Below the pieces are notes generated by a model that was not told where the DNA came from, ran no database searches, and worked only from the letters and a program-made list of their open reading frames with translations. The position numbers were made by a program, and so were the translations under genes. Positions 52,889 to 59,897 of a stretch of DNA of 64,000 nt are shown here, one piece after another; the stretch's first letter is position 1, and every line of letters starts with the position of its first letter. This DNA is from JABMMZ01 sp044341025 (GTDB taxonomy: Bacteria; Bacteroidota; Bacteroidia; NS11-12g; UBA955): the NCBI GenBank assembly GCA_044341025.1, contig JBIISM010000003.1:186001-250000 (forward strand), written 5' to 3'.

Positions 52889-54143
52889 TAAAATTCTATT
52901 CATCGTCTTCTTCTTTGTTTTTATCTTTAACACCATAGGACAAACAAAAAAAGATTTGGAGAAACAGCGAAAAAAGACTGAAGATGAAATTGCTTTAACA
53001 AAAAAAATTCTAAAAGAAACCAAAAATAAAAAGCAACAAAGCCTTAGAGAAATAGTTACAATTTCGAGACTAATTGAGAAAAGAGAAGAATTAATCAATA
53101 CCATTAATGAGGAAATAATCTATGTTAACAAAGACGTTGAAGGCAAAAAAAATGATATTGAAAGACTCAATAGTCAGATTGATTTAGAAAAAAAGAACTA
53201 CGCTAAAGCCATTGTTCAATCCTTTAAAAGTAAAAAAGTATACAACAACTCACTATACCTATTTGCTGCAAAATCATTTAATCAATTGTTTCTTAGATTC
53301 CGATTTGGCGCCTATTTAAATGCTGCCCAAGAAAAGTTTCTTTTTAGAATTAATGAAAATCGAAATGAGCTAGAAACCATACTTCAAGATTTGCTAGGGC
53401 TAAAGGTCTCTAAAGAAAAATTAGCCACCAATAAAAAGTCTGAGGTTAAAGAACTAGAGCAAGATAAAACCGAAAAAAACAAAGTAGTTGTTGCTCTTTC
53501 AGGTAAAGAATCTGAATTAAAAAAGAACTTGGAAAAACAGAAAAAAGCCAAGGAAAATTTAAATGCACAGATTAATGCTATTATTGCCAAAGAAATTGCC
53601 GCTGCTAGAAAAAAAGCAGTGGATCAAAAATCAAGCACCAATAAAAATGATGGAAAAGTTGCAGACAAAACTTCGGCACAAAATAAATCTGAGAGTTCGA
53701 CCCCAAGTGTCACTCCTGAGGTTAAGCAGTTATCTGACAACTTTTCTGCAAACAAAGGAAGATTGCCTTGGCCAGTTGAGAAAGGGTTCATCAGCGAGCG
53801 TTTTGGGTCGCATGCGCATGAAAAACTTGATCAAGTAACAGTTCAAAACAATGGAATAGATATCCAAGCAAGCAGTGGATCAAATGCACGTTGCATTCAC
53901 AAAGGAACCGTAACAGCTATTATTAATATCCCTGGAATGGGTAAGGCCGTTATTGTAAACCACGGTGAATATTATACTGTTTATTCTAAACTGAAAGATG
54001 TGAGTGTGAGTCAAGGGCAAACAGTTGCTTTAAAACAAATTATTGGTAGTATTGCCGAAGATGAAGATGGGGCAACTGAAATTCATTTTGAAATTTGGTT
54101 AAACCAAGACAAACAAAACCCTGAGCTTTGGCTCGCTAGATAA
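52872..54143 (+). CDS. EnvC-like murein hydrolase activator (degenerate LytM domain)
   Basis: 423 residues. A signal peptide (about 1-25) leads into a long coiled coil (about 28-250), a low-complexity linker, and a C-terminal LytM/M23 fold (about 290-423). The zinc ligands of active M23 enzymes are partly lost: NNGIDI has Asn where the first His should be, and EIHFEI has Glu in place of the first His of HxH. Such inactive LytM proteins activate amidases at the division site. Last gene of the operon; 2 bases precede the next gene. Confidence 0.85.
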   Translation: MKKPINKILFIVFFFVFIFNTIGQTKKDLEKQRKKTEDEIALTKKILKETKNKKQQSLREIVTISRLIEKREELINTINEEIIYVNKDVEGKKNDIERLNSQIDLEKKNYAKAIVQSFKSKKVYNNSLYLFAAKSFNQLFLRFRFGAYLNAAQEKFLFRINENRNELETILQDLLGLKVSKEKLATNKKSEVKELEQDKTEKNKVVVALSGKESELKKNLEKQKKAKENLNAQINAIIAKEIAAARKKAVDQKSSTNKNDGKVADKTSAQNKSESSTPSVTPEVKQLSDNFSANKGRLPWPVEKGFISERFGSHAHEKLDQVTVQNNGIDIQASSGSNARCIHKGTVTAIINIPGMGKAVIVNHGEYYTVYSKLKDVSVSQGQTVALKQIIGSIAEDEDGATEIHFEIWLNQDKQNPELWLAR

Positions 54144-54145
54144 AA

Positions 54146-55003
54146 ATGGAAAACAAAGAAATTAAAACAGTAGGAATTGCAGGCGCTGGAACAATGGGCG
54201 CCGGAATTGCAATGGTTTGCGCACAAGCAAATTTTAAAGTTGTATTGTTTGATATCAACCCCATCGTTCTTGAATCGGCACAAAAATCAAATCTAACAAT
54301 TTTAAATAAAATGCTGGAAACTAGCCGAATTGATCAAAATGTATACAATTCGTGTCTTGAAAATATAATTTATAGCAGCAAAATATCTGAGTTAAAGGCA
54401 GATTTGATTATTGAAGCGATTGTTGAAAAACCAGACATTAAAATTTCTCTTTTTCAACAACTAATTGATTTGAATGGGGAGGAAACAATATACGCCACCA
54501 ATACGTCTTCTATTCCAATCACTCAAATAGCCGCTGGTTTAAGTTTGCCTCAAAATGTCGTGGGCATTCACTTTTTCAATCCTGCACATATCATGAAACT
54601 GGTTGAAGTGATTAAAGGTGCTAAAACAGATCAAAATGTTGTAAACCAGTCGGTAAATTTTGTACAAGCAATTAAAAAACAAGCCGTTATAGCAGCTGAT
54701 GCTCCTGGTTTCATCGTCAATAGAATTGCGCGATTGTATTACGTTGAATCCCTTAAAGCACTTGAGGAAAATGTTAGTGATTTTCAAACAATAGATGGAA
54801 TAATGGAATCCTCTGGTTTTAAAATGGGGCCATTTAAATTGATGGATTTAATCGGGGTAGACACTAACTACTCAGTCACTGAAAGTCAGTTTAGGCTATT
54901 TAATTACGAGGCGCGTTTTAGGCCAAGCAGAATTCAGAAACAAAAAGTAGAAGCAGGTCTTCATGGCCGAAAAACCAAAGGAGGATTTTACAATTATGAA
55001 TAA
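54146..55003 (+). CDS. 3-hydroxyacyl-CoA dehydrogenase family protein
   Basis: 285 residues. NAD-binding loop GIAGAGTMGAGIAMVCAQA near the N-terminus; EAIVEKPDIK and FFNPAHIMKLVEVI (catalytic His) and PGFIVNRIARLYY are family blocks. Closest in layout to 3-hydroxybutyryl-CoA dehydrogenase. Short-chain acyl-CoA metabolism in the cytoplasm. Two bases after the EnvC-like gene, so it may share its transcript despite the unrelated role. The C-terminus overlaps the next gene. Confidence 0.92.
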   Translation: MENKEIKTVGIAGAGTMGAGIAMVCAQANFKVVLFDINPIVLESAQKSNLTILNKMLETSRIDQNVYNSCLENIIYSSKISELKADLIIEAIVEKPDIKISLFQQLIDLNGEETIYATNTSSIPITQIAAGLSLPQNVVGIHFFNPAHIMKLVEVIKGAKTDQNVVNQSVNFVQAIKKQAVIAADAPGFIVNRIARLYYVESLKALEENVSDFQTIDGIMESSGFKMGPFKLMDLIGVDTNYSVTESQFRLFNYEARFRPSRIQKQKVEAGLHGRKTKGGFYNYE

Positions 55004-55445
55004 AATAATTATTTTAACTATATTAGGCTTAACAGCTCTAATTGCTTGTCAAAAAAACAATATCAACAATGATCCAATTGCTGACGTACCTGTAAACATA
55101 ACCATCAACATGGCACTGCCATTATACAGTCATTTGTTGAATGAGGGCACATTTATATACTGGGATGGCGGAGTTAAAGGCATTGTAGTGGTTCATTACC
55201 AAAATGACGAGTATTACGCTTTTGATAGATCATGCAGCTATCAACCAAGCACTTCATGCGCAAAAATTGAAGTCGACAGCTCATTTATGGTGTTTAGATG
55301 CGGAAATACTCAAATTACAGGTTTTGAAAAATGTTGCGATTCAAAGTTCTTTATGAATGGGCAAGTCCTTAATGGGCCTGCAACTTTTGGCCTTAAACAA
55401 TACCAAGTTATTAAAAACGGAACCGAATTGTCCGTAAAAAATTAA
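54996..55445 (+). CDS. Lipoprotein resembling a Rieske fold that lost its ligands
   Basis: About 149 residues from the ATG at 54996, giving a lipoprotein signal with lipobox LTALIAC (Cys18); an ATG 11 codons upstream would hide it and lies inside the previous gene. The body resembles small Bacteroidota Rieske-like proteins: DRSCSYQP at 78-85 and KCCDSKFF then NGQVLNGPATFGLKQY near the end. The His ligands are absent (Tyr82, Cys114 in their places), so a [2Fe-2S] cluster is unlikely. Function unknown. Overlaps the previous stop by 8 bases. Confidence 0.65.
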   Translation: MNKIIILTILGLTALIACQKNNINNDPIADVPVNITINMALPLYSHLLNEGTFIYWDGGVKGIVVVHYQNDEYYAFDRSCSYQPSTSCAKIEVDSSFMVFRCGNTQITGFEKCCDSKFFMNGQVLNGPATFGLKQYQVIKNGTELSVKN

Positions 55446-55486
55446 AAAAAAATTAAAAAAAATCTTTATTAAGTAAAACATTTTAA

Positions 55487-55494
55487 TATATTTG
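55487..55494 (+). promoter_or_regulatory. -7 box for the OmpA/TSP3 gene
   Basis: TATATTTG, 38 bases before the ATG at 55533. Confidence 0.55.
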
Positions 55495-55532
55495 TCGGGT
55501 TATATCAACAAATCACTATTAAAAAGCAGCTT

Positions 55533-57071
55533 ATGATAAAGAGAAAATTACTAGTTACCATCATTGCACTATTGTCTGTTAATCAGGCTTTTTCGCAATC
55601 TGCAGAGAGACGACTTGGAATAGAAATCAACGGTGGAATTAATGAATATCAGGGTGATCTTGGATCTGCCTTGTTCTTTGCTAGAAAGCCAAACTACCAA
55701 GGAATTGGCGCATCAATCAGTTATTACCTTACCCCAAACATTGATTTATCTTTCTTTGGCTCTGGTGGTGATGTAGGATACTTTACTGCTCTCCCTTATG
55801 TAGATCCTGAATTTAAATACGTTCAATTCAGAACCAACTTAGCTACTGTTAATGGTGGCATTCGTTTTAAGCTATTAAAAGACAAGCCATTTACGCCATA
55901 TATCATGTTGGGTTTAGGCGGTGTATACTTACATAGCAATGTAAGCCGCGACCCTAACTCATACACTGGTGCTGCTGGTAATGCTGCGGTAGGTTTTGGT
56001 TTCCAATACAGTGTAAATGAAAAGTTTGGAATTAGATTACAGTCTATGTACAACTATACATTTAATGATATTTGGGATGGTGAACCATACGCTTATTTAA
56101 CGCACACTAGAAACAAAAACAATGATTTGTTTGCATTTCACTCCCTAGGTTTCTTCTATAACCTTCCTTATGGCGATGCAAGTATGTCTGGTGGTGTTTC
56201 TCAGAAAGACAAAGACAAAGACGGTGTGCCTGATGCACTTGATAAATGTCCTAAAACACAACCTTGGCAGTTACCAGTTAACGAAGATGGTTGTCCTAAA
56301 GATTCTGATTTGGATTCAATTCCTGATTATCAAGATTCATGTCCTTTCAACTTTGGCCCACGTAAATTCAACGGTTGCCCTGATAAAGACAATGATGGTA
56401 TTATAGACATCAAAGACCGTTGCCCTGAAAAAGCTGGTCCAGTTGAATTCCAAGGTTGCCCTGACACAGATGGTGATGGTATTTTAGACATTGAAGATGC
56501 TTGCCCTGCGGTTAAAGGTCCTAAAGAATACAACGGTTGCCCTGACTCTGATGGTGATGGCATTGAAGACAAAAAAGACAAATGTCCAAATGTTGCTGGA
56601 TCTAAAGATGGAGAAGGCTGCCCTGATACAGATGGTGATGGTGTTTATGACAACAGAGACGTTTGTCCAAATGTTGCTGGTATAGTTGCCAACAAGGGTT
56701 GCCCTGAAATACAACAAGAAGTAGTACGAAAAATTGCTCTTGCTGCCAAAGGTATCAATTTTGAAACCAAAAGCGATGTAATAAATCCTGAATCTTACGA
56801 CGACTTAGATGCCTTAATTAAAATATTAAACGAATATCTTGAGGCGAATGTTGCAATAGATGGTCATACTGATAACGTTGGCGATCCTGCTAAAAATAAA
56901 GAGTTGTCTCAAAAACGTGCAAATGCAGTTATGGCTTATTTGATTAACAAAGGCATAGCAGCAATGAGATTAACAGCTACTGGTTACGGTGATTCTCAGC
57001 CAGTTGCAGACAACAAAACCAAACCAGGTCAAGCTAAAAACAGAAGAGTTGACTTTAAGTTAACTTACTAA
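55533..57071 (+). CDS. OmpA family protein with six thrombospondin type 3 repeats
   Basis: 512 residues. Signal peptide to about residue 22; an N-terminal beta-barrel (about 25-215); six TSP3-type calcium-binding repeats (about 220-395), each of the form DxDxDGxxDxxDxCP (for example DTDGDGILDIEDACP); and a C-terminal OmpA peptidoglycan-binding domain (about 400-512, DGHTDNVGDPAKNKELSQKRA and NRRVDFKL). A major outer-membrane type protein linking the membrane to peptidoglycan. Monocistronic with its own promoter and a strong terminator. Confidence 0.95.
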   Translation: MIKRKLLVTIIALLSVNQAFSQSAERRLGIEINGGINEYQGDLGSALFFARKPNYQGIGASISYYLTPNIDLSFFGSGGDVGYFTALPYVDPEFKYVQFRTNLATVNGGIRFKLLKDKPFTPYIMLGLGGVYLHSNVSRDPNSYTGAAGNAAVGFGFQYSVNEKFGIRLQSMYNYTFNDIWDGEPYAYLTHTRNKNNDLFAFHSLGFFYNLPYGDASMSGGVSQKDKDKDGVPDALDKCPKTQPWQLPVNEDGCPKDSDLDSIPDYQDSCPFNFGPRKFNGCPDKDNDGIIDIKDRCPEKAGPVEFQGCPDTDGDGILDIEDACPAVKGPKEYNGCPDSDGDGIEDKKDKCPNVAGSKDGEGCPDTDGDGVYDNRDVCPNVAGIVANKGCPEIQQEVVRKIALAAKGINFETKSDVINPESYDDLDALIKILNEYLEANVAIDGHTDNVGDPAKNKELSQKRANAVMAYLINKGIAAMRLTATGYGDSQPVADNKTKPGQAKNRRVDFKLTY

Positions 57072-57091
57072 AATTTGGTTTTAAAATATTT

Positions 57092-57122
57092 AAAAGGCAG
57101 GATTTTATCCTGCCTTTTTTTA
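57092..57122 (+). terminator. Strong intrinsic terminator of the OmpA/TSP3 gene
   Basis: AAAAGGCAGGA, loop, TCCTGCCTTTTTTT: a stem of about 10 bp with three mostly G/C steps and a T-run. Directly follows the stop codon region. Confidence 0.9.
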
Positions 57123-57383
57123 TATCCAAAGATTTCTGAAAGGGGTTGCTTTTCTGTTCCATTTTCTGTTCCAAGTATAATTTGGGCGATAAAAATCCTT
57201 ACTTAAACATTCTGAATGGTGTTTTGATTGAACATTAAATCAATTTTACATTTTCAGCGAAGGCTCCAGCTGTATTCTTTAATGTTTAGGCATCATTTAA
57301 GCCCTTCTTGGGCTATTTAATGCTAAAAGATTAGCAAAGATGAATCTCAACCATAATAGCCTCTTAAACCAAAACTATACTCA
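57123..57383. other. Intergenic region, no gene recognised
   Basis: Between two terminators. It contains a short direct repeat (TTCTGTTCCA twice, about 57151-57173) and an imperfect hairpin around AAGCCC/GGGCTA (about 57297-57318). No ORF of note, no tRNA, no clear promoter box. Confidence 0.45.
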
Positions 57384-57420
57384 ATAAAAAAAGCCTCTAT
57401 CAAACGATAGAGGCTTTTAA
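57384..57420 (-). terminator. Intrinsic terminator of the Cys/Lys-rich peptide gene
   Basis: Read on the minus strand: AAAAGCCTCTATC, GTTT, GATAGAGGCTTTTTTT. A stem of about 12 bp and a T-run, ending the minus-strand gene at 57436. Confidence 0.88.
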
Positions 57421-57435
57421 ATACTGTTTAGATAA

Positions 57436-57762
57436 TTAATCCTTTTTAGTTGCTGCTTCGGTTTTCTTTTTGCAGCAAGCTGATCCTTCGGCCTTATCTT
57501 TATCGCAAGAACTTGATGCTGCTTTTTTGCAACAAGATTTCTTGGCGCATTTCTTCTCTGTAGAAGCTGCGGTGGTTTTCTTTGCGGTACTGTCATTTGT
57601 AACAACAGCTGCCGAAGATGGGTGATCTGCTGCTGGTTTAGCCACTTCGATAATCGTTTTAGGCTTTGAATTGGAAGTTGTATTTCCTGCTGTATTGTCT
57701 TGGGCGCTAGCACTGAAAGACAATCCTGCAATTAAAACGATGCTTAAAATTAACTTTTTCAT
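57436..57762 (-). CDS. Secreted Cys/Lys-rich low-complexity peptide
   Basis: 108 residues with a signal peptide ending SASAQ. The mature part begins with an Ala/Thr/Ser-rich linker (residues 22-68) and ends in a Cys/Lys-rich block: KKCAKKSCCKK, SSSCDKDK, SACCKKK, with seven cysteines in about 30 residues. This could bind metal or form disulfides outside the membrane. No family recognised. Own terminator; promoter not identified. Overlapping ORF 57417-57731 in another frame is a shadow. Confidence 0.75.
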   Translation of the reverse strand: MKKLILSIVLIAGLSFSASAQDNTAGNTTSNSKPKTIIEVAKPAADHPSSAAVVTNDSTAKKTTAASTEKKCAKKSCCKKAASSSCDKDKAEGSACCKKKTEAATKKD

Positions 57763-57803
57763 ATGTTGTATTAATATTATTTATATTTAAAATTAGTCAA
57801 AAA

Positions 57804-58460
57804 TCAAGCCAAAGTGGCAACCACTGTTTCTCCACCTTTGGTCTTTTGTTGAAGTGAAACTTCTATCTTAGCAGATAATGGCAAGTATAAGTCAATGCGT
57901 GAACCAAATTTAATAAATCCCATTTCACCACCTTGAGTAGCCATATCGCCTTCTTTCACATAGTAAACAATTCTCTTTGCCAACGCGCCAGCCACCTGCC
58001 TAAAAAGCACTTCTGCTTTCGAACCAGCAATAACAACAGTGGTTCTTTCATTCTCAGTTGATGATTTAGGATGCCAAGCTACCAAGTATTTCCCTGGATG
58101 GTATTTGGCATATTTAACAATGCCTGAAATTGGGTTGCGGTTAACATGCACATTTATAGGGCTCATGAATATACTAACCTGACGGCGCTTGTCTTTAAAG
58201 TATTCTGTCTCCTCAACTTCTTCAATAACGACTACTTTGCCATCTGCAGGCGCTATTACATGATTATCATTTACAATTGTATTGCGGAAGGGATTGCGAA
58301 AAAATTGAACAATAAGAATGAAGAATATTAAAGATATAGATAGAACTATTTTGCCTATTAAATGCTCGTCGCCTAATAGCGATTGTATTCCTAGGTTGAT
58401 TCCTGCAAGAATTAACAAGGTAACTAAAATGATTTTGTATCCTTCTCTATGTATTAGCAT
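57804..58460 (-). CDS. psd: Phosphatidylserine decarboxylase (short proenzyme type)
   Basis: 218 residues. N-terminal hydrophobic region (two segments, about 8-28 and 34-52), ENERTTVVIAG and the self-cleavage site near FGSRIDLYLP (Gly-Ser, about residue 188-190), where the pyruvoyl cofactor is formed. Converts phosphatidylserine to phosphatidylethanolamine at the inner membrane. The ATG overlaps the stop codon of the dehydrogenase gene by one base, so they share a transcript. Confidence 0.93.
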   Translation of the reverse strand: MLIHREGYKIILVTLLILAGINLGIQSLLGDEHLIGKIVLSISLIFFILIVQFFRNPFRNTIVNDNHVIAPADGKVVVIEEVEETEYFKDKRRQVSIFMSPINVHVNRNPISGIVKYAKYHPGKYLVAWHPKSSTENERTTVVIAGSKAEVLFRQVAGALAKRIVYYVKEGDMATQGGEMGFIKFGSRIDLYLPLSAKIEVSLQQKTKGGETVVATLA

Positions 58461-59722
58461 TAGAATACGCCTCTAAATTTTTGTGTGGTAGCTACTTTAT
58501 CAATAGCGACGATGTAAGCAGCTGTACGCAAACTTACGCTGTGTTTTTTGCCGGCTTCAAATACAACATCAAATGCACTTTTCATTACCCTGTCAGCTCT
58601 TCTATTTACGCGCTCCTCAGTCCAGAAATAACCCATCCTGTTTTGAACCCATTCGAAATAAGACACTGTAACACCGCCTGCATTTGCCAAAATATCCGGC
58701 ACTACGATAATACCTTTGTCGTTTAATGTTTTATCCGCATTGGCACTTGTTGGTCCATTTGCACCCTCTACAATAAGTTTGGCTTTAATATTTCCTGCAT
58801 TTTCATCCGTTATTTGATCTTCCATGGCTGCAGGAACTAAAATATCACAATCTAATTCTAACAATTCTGAATTGCTAATATTTTTACCTCCAGTATACCC
58901 ATCAAGATTCCCTTTTTCTTTAGAATAGGCAATTGCTTCCTCTACACTTATGCCTTCTGGATTGTAATAGCCGCCAGTTACATCTGAAATACCTACAATT
59001 TTAACCCCTAACATTTCAATTAGTTTTGCTGAAATTGAACCAACATTACCAAAACCTTGAACTACACATGTGCACTCTTCTGGTTTTAGTCCCATTTTTG
59101 CCAAAGCAGAACGGGTGCATACCATTACGCCTCTGCCCGTAGCTTCAACTCTCCCCAATGAGCCGCCCATTGAAATTGGTTTTCCTGTAATTACGGCGGG
59201 TGTATATTGGCCTTTAATTTTTGAATATTCATCCACAATCCAAGCCATTTCTTGCTGGCCGGTATTCATGTCTGGGGCAGGAATGTCTTTGTCTGGACCA
59301 AATACATCACTCATTGATGCGGCATATGCGCGCGTTAAACGCTCAAGTTCACCTTTGCTCATCGACTTAGGATCACATTTGATTCCTCCTTTTCCTCCTC
59401 CATATGGAATACCAACCACAGCGGTTTTCCATGTCATCCATGCTGCTAAGGCTTTTACTTCATCCAGAGTTACGTCCATAGAATATCTGATACCACCCTT
59501 AGATGGGCCTAGGGTTGTGCTATGTTGAACCCTATGTCCTTCAAATACTTTTACTTTTCCATTATCCATGATAACTGGAAGATTAACAGTAACAATCTTT
59601 GCCGGATATTTTAAGGTGTCATAAGCTGATTCATCAAGGCCTATGATTTTAGCTGCTTCATCAAAACGTTTCATCATCGAATCCAAAGGATTCAAATTGC
59701 TGTGGATGGTTGCATTACTCAT
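58460..59722 (-). CDS. Glutamate/leucine-type dehydrogenase (Glu/Leu/Phe/Val family)
   Basis: About 420 residues from the ATG at 59722 (MSNATIHSNLNPLDSMMKRF). Family blocks: GPSKGGIRYSMDVTLDEVKALA with the catalytic Lys region GGGKGGIKCDPKSMS, PDMNTG, GFGNVGSISAKL (NAD(P) loop) and NAGGVTVSYFEWVQN. Most like glutamate dehydrogenase. A longer frame opens at 59776, but a -7 box lies between the two starts, so that start is rejected. First of a two-gene operon with psd. Confidence 0.93.
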   Translation of the reverse strand: MSNATIHSNLNPLDSMMKRFDEAAKIIGLDESAYDTLKYPAKIVTVNLPVIMDNGKVKVFEGHRVQHSTTLGPSKGGIRYSMDVTLDEVKALAAWMTWKTAVVGIPYGGGKGGIKCDPKSMSKGELERLTRAYAASMSDVFGPDKDIPAPDMNTGQQEMAWIVDEYSKIKGQYTPAVITGKPISMGGSLGRVEATGRGVMVCTRSALAKMGLKPEECTCVVQGFGNVGSISAKLIEMLGVKIVGISDVTGGYYNPEGISVEEAIAYSKEKGNLDGYTGGKNISNSELLELDCDILVPAAMEDQITDENAGNIKAKLIVEGANGPTSANADKTLNDKGIIVVPDILANAGGVTVSYFEWVQNRMGYFWTEERVNRRADRVMKSAFDVVFEAGKKHSVSLRTAAYIVAIDKVATTQKFRGVF

Positions 59723-59754
59723 TGTTTTCTTATTTTTATAATAGTAAAGGGATG

Positions 59755-59762
59755 CAAATTTA
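59755..59762 (-). promoter_or_regulatory. -7 box for the dehydrogenase-psd operon
   Basis: TAAATTTG on the minus strand, 32 bases before the ATG at 59722 and downstream of the ORF start at 59776; it decides the start. Confidence 0.6.
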
Positions 59763-59875
59763 GTCTTTTCAGACATTTAACAAATAAATATTATCCAAAA
59801 AAATGTCTAAATTGTGTAAAATCAGGAATTTATTGACATTAGAACTCAAAAATAGCAAAGGTGAATCTAATATGA

Positions 59876-59883
59876 TATTTTTG
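59876..59883 (+). promoter_or_regulatory. -7 box for leuS
   Basis: TATTTTTG, 14 bases before the leuS ATG. Confidence 0.55.
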
Positions 59884-59897
59884 CAGTTCATATTAAT

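Noticed and set aside
53563..53838. Plus-strand ORF of 91 residues inside the EnvC-like gene
   Set aside because: Frame shadow of the coiled-coil coding region.
54977..54984. Good Shine-Dalgarno sequence AAAGGAGG before the ATG at 54996
   Set aside because: It encodes conserved Gly residues of the preceding dehydrogenase, so the match may be chance; Shine-Dalgarno use is otherwise absent here.
56200..56710. CRISPR-like tandem repeats
   Set aside because: The repeats are in frame and encode calcium-binding TSP3 units; no spacers.
57417..57731. Minus-strand ORF of 104 residues rich in Gln and Lys
   Set aside because: Same strand but other frame over the Cys/Lys-rich peptide, with no signal peptide; codon pattern is a frame shadow.
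58460..59776. Longer start of the dehydrogenase at 59776
   Set aside because: The extra N-terminal residues lie upstream of the promoter box at 59755, and the family start fits ATG 59722.
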